A stretch of 64,000 bases of DNA from Lacihabitans sp. LS3-19 (GTDB lineage Bacteria; Bacteroidota; Bacteroidia; Cytophagales; Spirosomataceae): NCBI RefSeq assembly GCF_024343575.1, contig NZ_RJUA01000127.1:186001-250000 (forward strand). The letters are read 5' to 3'. Under the pieces are notes generated by a model that was given only the letters and a program-made list of their open reading frames with translations, was not told the origin of the DNA and did no database searches. Shown in pieces: positions 27,010 to 35,389 of this stretch. Numbering within the stretch: position 1 is the stretch's first letter; every line of letters starts with the position of its first letter. A program made the position numbers and the translations under genes.

Positions 27010-27519
27010 TTAGATTTCAAAAAAAACGGTTTCGTTGTCTCCCTGCATGTAAATATTAAACTCGTAAAACTTTTCCTGTTTTTGAGCTATTAAGGTAGAT
27101 CTACGACTTTCTTCAATCTGCAATAAAGTAGTGTCTGTTGTATTTAAATCTTCGTCTGAAAAATAAATTCTTGTGTAGGAGTGAATCAGTTGTCCACGCA
27201 TAAACAGAATCACAGAAAGATAAGGAGCTTGCCCATCAATTGATCCCGGTTTTTGAGTTTTAAAAACAAAACTATTGTCTTTCTCCGTTCCAGTGCCGAA
27301 TCTCCCAAACAGATTGTTTTTTGCATCCCAAATCTCCAACATGGCGTCAGGAATTACGTTTCCTTCGCCATCAAAAACTCGGCCTTTTACAATTATCTGC
27401 TCATCTTCTATAGCTACCAATTCATTATTAGCTAAGCTTTTAAAGCTATACAAATACTGCTCAGGCGTCAAACCATAGGCGAAATAAGGCCCGACAGTTT
27501 GTGAAGGTGTTTGTTTCAT
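27010..27519 (-). CDS. pcaG: Protocatechuate 3,4-dioxygenase alpha subunit
   Basis: A 169-residue alpha subunit of the intradiol dioxygenase. It starts with the typical KQTPSQTVGPYFAYGLTP. The beta-sandwich carries IIVKGRVFDGEGNVIPDAM and LEIWDAKNN, and the C-terminal part has SVILFMRGQLIHSYTRIYF. As expected for PcaG it lacks the iron-ligand set seen in PcaH. It pairs with the beta subunit encoded 6 bp upstream; together they open the ring of protocatechuate to beta-carboxymuconate. It is somewhat shorter than proteobacterial PcaG (about 200). Confidence 0.94.
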   Translation of the reverse strand: MKQTPSQTVGPYFAYGLTPEQYLYSFKSLANNELVAIEDEQIIVKGRVFDGEGNVIPDAMLEIWDAKNNLFGRFGTGTEKDNSFVFKTQKPGSIDGQAPYLSVILFMRGQLIHSYTRIYFSDEDLNTTDTTLLQIEESRRSTLIAQKQEKFYEFNIYMQGDNETVFFEI

Positions 27520-27525
27520 AATATT

Positions 27526-28233
27526 TTATATTTTTTCAAAAGGAGTAGCATTATTTCCTCTAAGTACAAAATCGAATCTATACCCCAAAGCAAAACTCTC
27601 TTCGGTGGCATCTAAATCAAATTTAGAAATCAACAAATCTCTGCCTTTTGGTGGTACGCCCAAAAATATTGGGTCGTGCTGCAATAAAGGATCGCCCGGG
27701 AAATACATTTGCGTAACCAAACGATTGGTAATATTGGCACCAAAAAGTGAAAAGTGGATGTGATTGGGTCTCCATGCATTGTAATGATTTCCCCAAGGAT
27801 AAGCACCTGGCTTGATTGTATAAAACTTATAATTACCATTTGCATCTGTCATACATCTACCAGCACCCAAAAAATTAGGATCCAAAGGGGCATCATGTTG
27901 GTCAACTTTATGCACATATCTTCCGCAAGAATTTGCCTGCCAAATTTCGATTAGCGTATTGGGGATAGGTTGTCCATTTTCGTTAAAAACTGTACCATGC
28001 ACCACTATCCTTTCGCCTAAAGGTTCTCCATTTACGATTGAGTTTCGGGTCAAGTCATGATCCAAAGTACCCAATTCAAAATCTCCAAAAACTGGCCCCG
28101 ATAGCTCAGATAAACTCTGTTTCAAAAGTACCAATGGTTTAGTTGGGGCTCTTAATACCGTAGATTTATAGTCTGGATAAAGCCTTGGTGGCTGCACTTC
28201 TTCGTCGAAAAGGTTGTAAATCAAATTACTCAT
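27526..28233 (-). CDS. pcaH: Protocatechuate 3,4-dioxygenase beta subunit
   Basis: A 235-residue iron-binding beta subunit. The four Fe(III) ligands are visible: Tyr106 (CGRYVH), Tyr145 (KPGAYPW), His158 and His160 (RPNHIHFSLFG). They match the Pseudomonas ligands 108/147/160/162 with a constant shift of two. The N-terminal helix region and the STVLRAPTKPL stretch are typical. It is the first gene of the operon that runs to pcaF; the 210-bp gap to a divergent AraC gene carries the promoter and a pair of direct repeats. Confidence 0.95.
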   Translation of the reverse strand: MSNLIYNLFDEEVQPPRLYPDYKSTVLRAPTKPLVLLKQSLSELSGPVFGDFELGTLDHDLTRNSIVNGEPLGERIVVHGTVFNENGQPIPNTLIEIWQANSCGRYVHKVDQHDAPLDPNFLGAGRCMTDANGNYKFYTIKPGAYPWGNHYNAWRPNHIHFSLFGANITNRLVTQMYFPGDPLLQHDPIFLGVPPKGRDLLISKFDLDATEESFALGYRFDFVLRGNNATPFEKI

Positions 28234-28270
28234 ATTTTTAAAATATTAGTTCTTTCAATAAAATACTGAA

Positions 28271-28278
28271 CAAATGTA
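28271..28278 (-). promoter_or_regulatory. Possible -7 box of the pca operon
   Basis: Read on the minus strand the sequence is TACATTTG, matching the Bacteroidota -7 consensus TAnnTTTG, 37 bp before the pcaH start. No TTG was found at the expected -33 distance, which would suit an activator-dependent promoter. Confidence 0.35.
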
Positions 28279-28310
28279 TTTTATAAATATAAATTAATCT
28301 TGGATAAATT

Positions 28311-28445
28311 AAAATTTTACTTGTACTTTTAAAACATAAATAGTTTTAATAATTAAAAATATAAATCTACATAATCCATAAATATTTATAAATAAATAAT
28401 TTATAGTAATTAATAAAACAAAAATTTACTGTACTTTTAAAACAT
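28311..28445. promoter_or_regulatory. Pair of direct repeats in the pcaH/araC intergenic region
   Basis: Two near-identical words, AAAATTTTACTTGTACTTTT followed by AAAACAT at 28311-28337, and AAAATTTACTGTACTTTT followed by AAAACAT at 28420-28445, lie 108 bp apart in the same orientation. They share the 15-mer GTACTTTTAAAACAT. The second copy covers the start codon of the AraC gene. They look like binding sites of the AraC regulator, with possible looping and self-repression. The protein that binds is inferred. Confidence 0.45.
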
Positions 28446-29316
28446 GAAGCAAGATTTTATAATATACAAAGGACTTTATGGGGACAATTCTTATACGCCA
28501 ATGCTGGACTTTATCCATGCAGAGCCTTTGGAAGAAAGAAGCAAAATGTACAATTGGGAAATCCAAGAGCATTTACACACAGACTTGGTGCAGCTATTTG
28601 TTATTGAATCTGGCGAGGGAATTTTGTTTTCAGAAAAAAAAGAGCGGACCATTTTTGGCCCATGTGTTATTTTAATTCCGCCCAATTTTCTACATGGATT
28701 CAGCTTTCAGTCAGGCACAAAGGGCGATGTCATAACCTTTTCCGTGTCTTTTTTAAATGCATTAGAAAAAGGAAATTCAAATATCGTTTTCAATCTTAGC
28801 AGACTTGGGTATTTTGAATTTGAGAATCAAAAAAATGAATTTGAGAGAGTTTTGTTTTTCAAAAATAGCATAGTGGAGGAATTAAATACAGAACAAATAG
28901 AGAAGCAAAACTCAATCCTGAACTTGTTTTCCTTATTATTCATTTCCCTTTCAAGGTTTAATTACACACAAAACCTAATTTTTTCAGAAACCGAAAACAA
29001 AACCTTAAGATATTTACAAGTATTTCAGAAAAACGTAAGAAGAGACTTTCTAAACAATAAAACTATACAGGAATACGCCGAGGAATTGCAAATAACTACG
29101 GTGCATTTAAACCGTGTTTGTCGGTCGGTTTTAAAAAAATCACCCATCCAGATTATTCAAGAACAAATAATTGTGGAGGCCAAAAAGTATCTTTTAAATA
29201 CGAAGTATTCCATTGCAGAAATTAGCTATATGCTCAACTTTAACGACCCCGCTTATTTTACGAGGTTTTTCAAGAAAATGGAAAAGGTTTCACCTTCCGA
29301 CTTCAGAAAAGTCTAA
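28444..29316 (+). CDS. AraC-family regulator divergent from the pca operon
   Basis: A 290-residue transcription factor. The N-terminal cupin-like sensor (about 1-150) includes HLHTDLVQLFVIESGEG and CVILIPPNFLHGF. The C-terminal AraC DNA-binding domain (about 195-290) has EYAEELQITTVHLNRVCRS and YFTRFFKKMEKVSPSDF. The arrangement resembles the AraC-type PobR/PobC activators of 4-hydroxybenzoate genes. It is transcribed away from pcaH, and a direct repeat overlaps its start codon. It most likely activates the operon in response to 4-hydroxybenzoate or a pathway product. It overlaps the convergent BatA-type gene by 4 bp at the 3' end. Confidence 0.9.
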   Translation: MKQDFIIYKGLYGDNSYTPMLDFIHAEPLEERSKMYNWEIQEHLHTDLVQLFVIESGEGILFSEKKERTIFGPCVILIPPNFLHGFSFQSGTKGDVITFSVSFLNALEKGNSNIVFNLSRLGYFEFENQKNEFERVLFFKNSIVEELNTEQIEKQNSILNLFSLLFISLSRFNYTQNLIFSETENKTLRYLQVFQKNVRRDFLNNKTIQEYAEELQITTVHLNRVCRSVLKKSPIQIIQEQIIVEAKKYLLNTKYSIAEISYMLNFNDPAYFTRFFKKMEKVSPSDFRKV

Positions 29317-31388
29317 GATTTCATAAATCTAATCAAAAGTATTTCTAGCAATAAAAACGCTAAAGCAGCTATAATGAAGTATTTCCAAAGCGGTTTACCC
29401 ATCGAAGTATCTCTAAAAGCCTCGATGAAACTGCCATCAAAAATATCGTCATAAACCTCCACATTAATTTGATTTTTAAAAAAACCTCTCAAAGTTTCAG
29501 GGCTATAAACATCCATTTTAGATTCTTTATGGTCATGATTTAGAGCCAAGGTTTTTTCTACTTTTCCGTTGATTACTAAATCATAAAATCCTGAACCAAA
29601 CAGTTGTCCATCACTCAATTCAGACGACTTAGGCAAGGTAAGATTCAAAGTTTTGCCCATCAAACGTTGCACAGGTATTATTTCTAATTTGTCATTTTTA
29701 AGTTTATAGCTTGCATTCTTAGGAGCATTTGGCATAAAAAAACTAAGACTAGATTCGCTAAAACTATAAGCCAAGCGATCTGATTTACTGCTCAAATAGG
29801 CCATTTTATAAAAAGTCGGTACAAAATAAGCGTGCTCAGCAAAGTTGCCAAAGTTGGCATTAAATGGACTCGCAAACAAATATAGATTCCCGTCACCAAC
29901 TTTAGTTTTGGTTAAAAAACCTCTTCCATTTCTAAAGCTCAAAAGCTTATCTGCCGCTCCAGACCATTGTAATTTATTAATGGCTTTCGGCAAACTAACC
30001 ATACTATTAAACGAGCTCCTTTCAAACACATCCTCAAAAAACGGCGAGGCTTTATCTGGCTCATTTATTTCCAAAAGATTATCAACTGTAGGCACATCAC
30101 TACCTATTTCAAGGTTTTGTATACCATACTTACCTAAAAAAGCCTGCAGATTTTGCACTGAAGGGTTGTCAGAAGGACTTATAGCCACACTTCCACCATC
30201 TGATAGAAATGTTTCAATAGCCAGCTTTGTCTCTCCATCTAAAGTAGATATCCCTTCCAAAACCACCAAGTCCGCATTCTGAATTTGGCCTGGATCAAAA
30301 TTGCTTATAGGCGAACTCTGAAAATTAAACAAACTGTCGTTGGCATACATTTTTGCTATATAATTCTGAGAACTTCGCTGCCCAAAAAGATGCAAAACGC
30401 GAATAGTTGGCGAAGCATTTAAAACAAAATAGTAGTCATTGTCAAAAGTTATCGGCTGATCGTCAAAAATTACCTTGCCTTTATGCGAGCCTCTTTCTTT
30501 CACAGTAAAATTAAACTTTGCCATAGCAGAACCATTAGCAGGAATATCTACTGACGAAGTGGATGACTGAACATTATCCAGATATAATTTCAAAGACAAT
30601 TTCTCAACACCTTTATTGCCAGAGTTGGATACCTTGATATTTAGCACATTGTTTTGCATTTCACGCACAACAGGCATACTGAGCCAAGTAGAATCTACGT
30701 AAACATTCTGAGATGTTTTGCCCACTACAGGAATCAGATGCACTTTGTCATTTGAGTCTATCTTTAAGTTTTCTAAAACCCCAGCAGTACTCTTTTGAAA
30801 ATCCGAGAACCAGAAAAAATGATTTTCAGCCGACGGATTGTGTTTTTGGGCAATCGAACGTTGACGTTTGTAAACTTGCTCAAACGTCCTCGGTACTTCT
30901 GAAAAATCTACTGTGGTCAGTCTGTCTTTAACTTTGGAAGCGTTGGTCACAAACTGATCTTGGCCATCAAAGTCATTGGTGGTCATTTGTACATTCGATG
31001 ACCTATTGAAAATAGAGAGCAATTCGTCTATTTTGATAACTGCAAGATCCAGAAATCGTTTGCTCTCTGTGGTATTTTGCATACTGAGGGAATTGTCAAG
31101 ATAAATGCCATTAATACCTACAGGTTTTGAACTAAGGCTTTTGTTATTCTTAAAGAAAATTGGCTGAGCAAAAGCCAAAACCAAACATGCTAAAAAAAGC
31201 ATCCTTGCGGCCATTACAAGCCATTGTTTCAATTTCCTAAAAGCCGATGATTTGGTTTCGACGGTTTTCAAAAGGGCGACATTAGAAAAATAAACCTTTT
31301 TGGTTCTTCTAAAATTAAAAAGATGAACAATGAGCGGAATACTCAAGGCCAACAATCCCCACAAAACACTTGGAAACAAAAACTGCAT
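29313..31388 (-). CDS. BatA-domain membrane protein with vWA-like region
   Basis: A 691-residue inner-membrane protein. It begins with the double-transmembrane BatA N-terminal domain (LWGLLALSIPLIVHLFNFRR at 9-28, then ARMLFLACLVLAFAQPIF at 61-78). A periplasmic part follows with a vWA-like start (GIYLDNSLSMQ; the MIDAS-type DxSxS is present as DNSLS) and a glutamine-amidotransferase-like middle (ADLVVLEGISTLDGET). A single helix at the very C-terminus (FIIAALAFLLLEILLIRF) returns to the membrane. Relatives are common in Bacteroidota near AAA-ATPase/vWA gene sets, but none of those partners is here. The exact function is unknown. Confidence 0.85.
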   Translation of the reverse strand: MQFLFPSVLWGLLALSIPLIVHLFNFRRTKKVYFSNVALLKTVETKSSAFRKLKQWLVMAARMLFLACLVLAFAQPIFFKNNKSLSSKPVGINGIYLDNSLSMQNTTESKRFLDLAVIKIDELLSIFNRSSNVQMTTNDFDGQDQFVTNASKVKDRLTTVDFSEVPRTFEQVYKRQRSIAQKHNPSAENHFFWFSDFQKSTAGVLENLKIDSNDKVHLIPVVGKTSQNVYVDSTWLSMPVVREMQNNVLNIKVSNSGNKGVEKLSLKLYLDNVQSSTSSVDIPANGSAMAKFNFTVKERGSHKGKVIFDDQPITFDNDYYFVLNASPTIRVLHLFGQRSSQNYIAKMYANDSLFNFQSSPISNFDPGQIQNADLVVLEGISTLDGETKLAIETFLSDGGSVAISPSDNPSVQNLQAFLGKYGIQNLEIGSDVPTVDNLLEINEPDKASPFFEDVFERSSFNSMVSLPKAINKLQWSGAADKLLSFRNGRGFLTKTKVGDGNLYLFASPFNANFGNFAEHAYFVPTFYKMAYLSSKSDRLAYSFSESSLSFFMPNAPKNASYKLKNDKLEIIPVQRLMGKTLNLTLPKSSELSDGQLFGSGFYDLVINGKVEKTLALNHDHKESKMDVYSPETLRGFFKNQINVEVYDDIFDGSFIEAFRDTSMGKPLWKYFIIAALAFLLLEILLIRFMKS

Positions 31389-31509
31389 ATTTACTAAAAT
31401 TCAGATTTATGTAGCATCAAAAGTACAATATTATTCATTAAAACAGCATCCTTAAAGGAGCAATAATTAAAAAACTCAAAAGCAAGAATTTTATTATTTC
31501 TTAAAAAAA

Positions 31510-31556
31510 GAAAATGGTTTTACAGCATTCATTATGAATTCTGTAAAACCATACTT
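31510..31556 (-). terminator. Long hairpin with T-run after the small lipoprotein gene
   Basis: Arms ATGGTTTTACAG (31514-31525) and CTGTAAAACCAT (31541-31552) pair perfectly, and the inner ATTCAT/ATGAAT extends the stem past one mismatch. On the minus strand a run TTTTCTTTTTTT follows. It lies 19 bp past the stop of the lipoprotein gene and should end its transcript. Confidence 0.75.
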
Positions 31557-31574
31557 ATAGAAACCGAAATAGTA

Positions 31575-31841
31575 TTAAGCTCCAGTACTATCCGCTGCCG
31601 CAACTGGGGCTGCGGGAGTAGATGGTCCGTAAAGGATATCTTTGATGGCTGCAGTGCGAGCCTCAAGCTCTGGCTTAGCCGTATAAGTTACTTTTAATTG
31701 TCTTGCCGAAGAATCTGGACCTAGTCCATATACATATTCGTCGCCTTCATTTACGTCTTTTTGTTCTATGCGGTTGTTGTTCTGATATGTACAAGAAGCC
31801 ATCGCCAACAAAGAGAAAAGGAATACTATGTTCTTTTTCAT
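31575..31841 (-). CDS. Small hypothetical lipoprotein
   Basis: An 88-residue lipoprotein with signal MKKNIVFLFSLLAMASC and lipobox MASC. The mature part is about 70 residues, with an acidic stretch (DVNEGDEYVYGLGPD) and an Ala/Pro-rich tail ending in DSTGA. I do not recognise the family. It is monocistronic, with its own strong terminator, which supports a real gene. Confidence 0.75.
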   Translation of the reverse strand: MKKNIVFLFSLLAMASCTYQNNNRIEQKDVNEGDEYVYGLGPDSSARQLKVTYTAKPELEARTAAIKDILYGPSTPAAPVAAADSTGA

Positions 31842-31956
31842 TATGAAATATATATCATTTAAATTTGCACAAATTTAAAATGAGCAATCCAAAAAGCCAA
31901 AGTTTATTTTAATTATTAAATACTTATAATCTAAAAGCCCGATTGGGAGTGTAAAA

Positions 31957-33159
31957 ATGCGATACGATGTAGTTGTGATTGGAGGCGGAATAGTAGGTTT
32001 GGCCACTGCACTTAATTTAAAAAAAGCCAATCCACAACTTAGACTGGTACTTTTAGAAAAAGAAGACAAACTAGCCGCACACCAAACAGGACACAATAGC
32101 GGCGTAATTCATTCAGGACTTTATTACAAACCAGGTAGCTTAAAAGCCAAAAACTGCATAGAAGGCTACAATATGCTAATTGATTTTTGCAACGAAAACG
32201 ATGTAAAGTATGAATTGTGTGGTAAAATAGTGGTTGCAACCAATGAACAACAACTTCCTTTGCTCGATACATTATTTGAAAGAGGTGTGCAAAATGGATT
32301 AGAAGGCTTAGAAATGCTAAACCGAGATCAACTTAGAGCAATAGAACCGCATGTAGCTGGGATAGCAGGCATAAAAGTACCTCAAACGGGTATTATTAAT
32401 TACACAAAGGTTTCAGAAAAATATGCAGAAAATATTCAAAAACTGGATGGCGAAATAAAACTTGGAGAAAAAGTATCCTCAATAGCTGATCACGATGGAT
32501 TCTCTACAGTGATAACCAACAAGGGAAGCTACGAAACTACTTTAGTAGTAAACTGTGCCGGTTTATATTCAGACAAAGTGGCTCAGTTTACAGAAAAAGA
32601 TAAAATAAATTTAAGAATTATACCTTTCAGAGGGGAATATTATGAGATAAAACCTGAAAAGCAATATCTGGTTAAACACCTGATTTACCCTGTACCTGAT
32701 CCAAATTTCCCTTTCCTTGGTGTGCATTTCACGAGAATGGTTGACGGCGGAATAGAAGCTGGGCCAAATGCAGTCTTGGCTTTTAGAAGAGAAGGTTACA
32801 AAAAACTTTCTTTTGATTTTTCTGAATTTAAAGAAACCTTGGCATGGCCTGGATTCAGAAAAGTGGCAGGCAAATATTGGAAAACTGGCCTTGGCGAGTA
32901 TTACCGTTCGTTTTCGAAAGCGGCATTTACAAAAGCTTTGCAAGCTTTGATTCCAGAACTTGAGAAAGATGACTTAATACCAGGCGGTTCTGGGGTAAGA
33001 GCACAAGCTTGCGATTATGATGGCGGTCTTTTGGATGATTTTGCAATTATCGAAAACAAACAATCAATCAATGTTTGCAATGCACCATCTCCTGCGGCTA
33101 CTTCATCTTTGGCAATTGGCAAGAGTGTGGCAGAAATGGTATTAAAAAGGCTTAAATAA
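31957..33159 (+). CDS. lhgO: L-2-hydroxyglutarate oxidase (FAD)
   Basis: A 400-residue FAD enzyme of the DAO family. The dinucleotide fold is VVVIGGGIVGLATALNLKK at 5-23. HQTGHNSGVIHSGLYYKPGS (42-61) is the LhgO-specific FAD-contacting stretch, and RAQACDYDGGLLDDF near the C-terminus is also typical. It oxidises L-2-hydroxyglutarate to 2-oxoglutarate and gives electrons to the membrane quinone pool. A GGGAG-like Shine-Dalgarno (GGGAG) precedes the ATG by 7-8 bases, unusual in this phylum. The nuoL gene follows after 87 bp, with its own -7-like box, so co-transcription is uncertain. Confidence 0.92.
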   Translation: MRYDVVVIGGGIVGLATALNLKKANPQLRLVLLEKEDKLAAHQTGHNSGVIHSGLYYKPGSLKAKNCIEGYNMLIDFCNENDVKYELCGKIVVATNEQQLPLLDTLFERGVQNGLEGLEMLNRDQLRAIEPHVAGIAGIKVPQTGIINYTKVSEKYAENIQKLDGEIKLGEKVSSIADHDGFSTVITNKGSYETTLVVNCAGLYSDKVAQFTEKDKINLRIIPFRGEYYEIKPEKQYLVKHLIYPVPDPNFPFLGVHFTRMVDGGIEAGPNAVLAFRREGYKKLSFDFSEFKETLAWPGFRKVAGKYWKTGLGEYYRSFSKAAFTKALQALIPELEKDDLIPGGSGVRAQACDYDGGLLDDFAIIENKQSINVCNAPSPAATSSLAIGKSVAEMVLKRLK

Positions 33160-33212
33160 ATTAAAAAAAGTATTAAATAGCCCAAAACACCCTATTTCTT
33201 AATTATAATATT

Positions 33213-33220
33213 TAGTTTTG
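33213..33220 (+). promoter_or_regulatory. Possible -7 box before nuoL
   Basis: TAGTTTTG matches TAnnTTTG and lies 26 bp before the nuoL ATG. There is no TTG at the usual -33 spacing. Confidence 0.3.
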
Positions 33221-33246
33221 TTTTTCAAAAATTCTCTGAAAACTAG

Positions 33247-35388
33247 ATGAGCCCAGAGTCCATTGTTTTTTTTAATCTCATATTTTACTTAGGGGGTTTT
33301 ATCTTGCTTCTAAGTCTAAACAATTCGATTTTTAAAGAATTTTCGGGTGGTATATCTATAGTATTGAGCATTTTAGGTATCATTTTTTCTTCAAGCCTTG
33401 AATTACCCTCTACCGAGTATTTTTATGTATCATACAAATGGTTGCATCTTGGAAGTACGCAAATAAACTTTAAAATACTTATAGACAACCAGACCTATTT
33501 TATGTACTTTTTAGTACAAATAATAGCCTTTTTTGTCAATCTATTTTCACTAAAATACCTTAATGAAGATGCTGGAAAAAATCGTTTTTTTGCTTTTCTA
33601 AACCTCTTCATTTTTTCGATGTTAGGTTTGATTTTGGCAGGAAATATTTTCCAATTGTATTTCTTTTGGGAATTGGTCGGATTTTGTTCTTATTTGTTGA
33701 TAGGGTTTTGGTACACCAAAAAATCTGCAAATTCAGCTGCCATCAAGGCTTTTTTAATCAATAGAATGGGTGATGCATTCCTGTTAGCAGGTATTTTCCT
33801 TCTGTATTATTTGTACGGAACACTAGATTTTGATGCTTTAAAAACTGCCAAAATTAGTTCAGGACTAGGACTAACAGCTTTTATTTCCACCCATGGATTA
33901 CAAACTTTGGCCATTTTATTAGTATTTGGAGGCGTAACTGCAAAATCTGCTCAGTTTCCTTTACAAGTTTGGCTCCCAGATGCTATGGAAGGACCTACGC
34001 CTGCTTCCGCTCTGATTCACGCCGCCACAATGGTTGTAGCTGGAGTATTTCTTTTAGGCAGAATCTCACCAATTATCACTACTGAGGCAGGTTTGACGAT
34101 TGCTTTGGTTGGAGGATTTACGAGCGTCATTGCAGCTATTTCAGCCATTTTTCAATATGATATCAAGAAGGTTTTGGCCTATTCTACAATATCCCAATTG
34201 GGCTTTATGGTTACTGGAATGGGAATAGGTGCAGTTGGAGCTTCGTTTTTTCATTTATCTGCTCATGCGTTTTTTAAAGCTGGCTTGTTTCTCTGTGCCG
34301 GAGCCGTTATAAGTTATATGCACCACGAGCAGGACATGCGAAAAATGGGAAATTTAATTCTAAAAATTCCAGTAATATTTTATGCTTATTTGATTTGTGC
34401 GGCGTCACTTGTTGGTTTGCCATTTACTTCAGGTTTTTTATCAAAAGACTCTCTTCTGAATGCAGCTGTGGCTTATGGACTTAGTGATGGCTATTATAGT
34501 TTAAAAATTTTAGTGCCAATATTTATGGGCATTACTTCATTTTTGACTTCTTTTTATGTCATAAGGCAGGTTGTAATGGTATTTTTTCAAAGACAAGAAA
34601 ACCCCATGGAAAAAATTATCAGCAGCACAAAAAAAACCGTTGGAGATGCTTATAAATCTTTTCAGGATATTCTCAATGCCGACAACGAATCACTTGGTCA
34701 GGATTATATTATAAATTTTGTAAGAAATTTGGGCGTATATGATATTTCTGTGATGGGATTGGCCATTTGTTCCACTTGGTTTTTGTTTTCTGACTCTCCA
34801 TTTTCTTTTGAAAACGTATGGTTCCTAAAGGTTTTCGGACAATCTCATGAGCATTTTGCGTGGATTCCTTGGTTAGTTGGCTTTTTGTTTATTTTGGCAC
34901 TTATAATTGGTTACAATACTACGTTTGATGAACTCAGGATGTATTATTTAGGTGAAGCACGAACAGGATGGAAACAAAAGCTTTTCAAATCAGCTAAAAT
35001 GCATTTTTATATTGGTGAGTTTTATTCTAGTATTTTTCATCGATTTGTGGCCAATAAGCCCTTTGTAGAAATGGAGAATGCTATGCAGCACCAGACTGAT
35101 GACTTTTTAGAAAGACAGACAGGTTTGGCACATTGGCTTCAAAAATTCGAAACAGACATTGTAGACCTTTTTATAAAAAAAATTACCTCGGTATTTTTAT
35201 CTTTGTCCGCCTATAGTGCCAAGACCGATGATAAAATCATTGATGGCTTAGTATTAAAAACATCTGGTGGACTTAAATCCTTGGGCGATAAAATCCGTAA
35301 GGTACAATCTGGCCAAATACAATTTTATATTTTGGGTATGTTGCTTGTTTTTTTAACCATCGTTTTAATTAAAATTATAATATACTAA
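33247..35388 (+). CDS. nuoL: NADH-quinone oxidoreductase subunit L
   Basis: A 713-residue antiporter-like subunit of complex I (ND5 type) in the inner membrane, with about 16 helices. The glutamate of the proton path is in FFWELVGFCSYLLIGFW. The conserved LPDAMEGPTPASALIHAATMV and the lysine-bearing YDIKKVLAYSTISQLGFM are present. The C-terminus contains the long lateral helix region. It is longer than E. coli NuoL (613), mainly through a charged loop around 455-510 (QENPMEKIISSTKKTVGDAY) and a longer tail. It leads a nuoL-nuoM-nuoN block, with one base between nuoL and nuoM. Confidence 0.95.
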   Translation: MSPESIVFFNLIFYLGGFILLLSLNNSIFKEFSGGISIVLSILGIIFSSSLELPSTEYFYVSYKWLHLGSTQINFKILIDNQTYFMYFLVQIIAFFVNLFSLKYLNEDAGKNRFFAFLNLFIFSMLGLILAGNIFQLYFFWELVGFCSYLLIGFWYTKKSANSAAIKAFLINRMGDAFLLAGIFLLYYLYGTLDFDALKTAKISSGLGLTAFISTHGLQTLAILLVFGGVTAKSAQFPLQVWLPDAMEGPTPASALIHAATMVVAGVFLLGRISPIITTEAGLTIALVGGFTSVIAAISAIFQYDIKKVLAYSTISQLGFMVTGMGIGAVGASFFHLSAHAFFKAGLFLCAGAVISYMHHEQDMRKMGNLILKIPVIFYAYLICAASLVGLPFTSGFLSKDSLLNAAVAYGLSDGYYSLKILVPIFMGITSFLTSFYVIRQVVMVFFQRQENPMEKIISSTKKTVGDAYKSFQDILNADNESLGQDYIINFVRNLGVYDISVMGLAICSTWFLFSDSPFSFENVWFLKVFGQSHEHFAWIPWLVGFLFILALIIGYNTTFDELRMYYLGEARTGWKQKLFKSAKMHFYIGEFYSSIFHRFVANKPFVEMENAMQHQTDDFLERQTGLAHWLQKFETDIVDLFIKKITSVFLSLSAYSAKTDDKIIDGLVLKTSGGLKSLGDKIRKVQSGQIQFYILGMLLVFLTIVLIKIIIY

Positions 35389-35389
35389 A

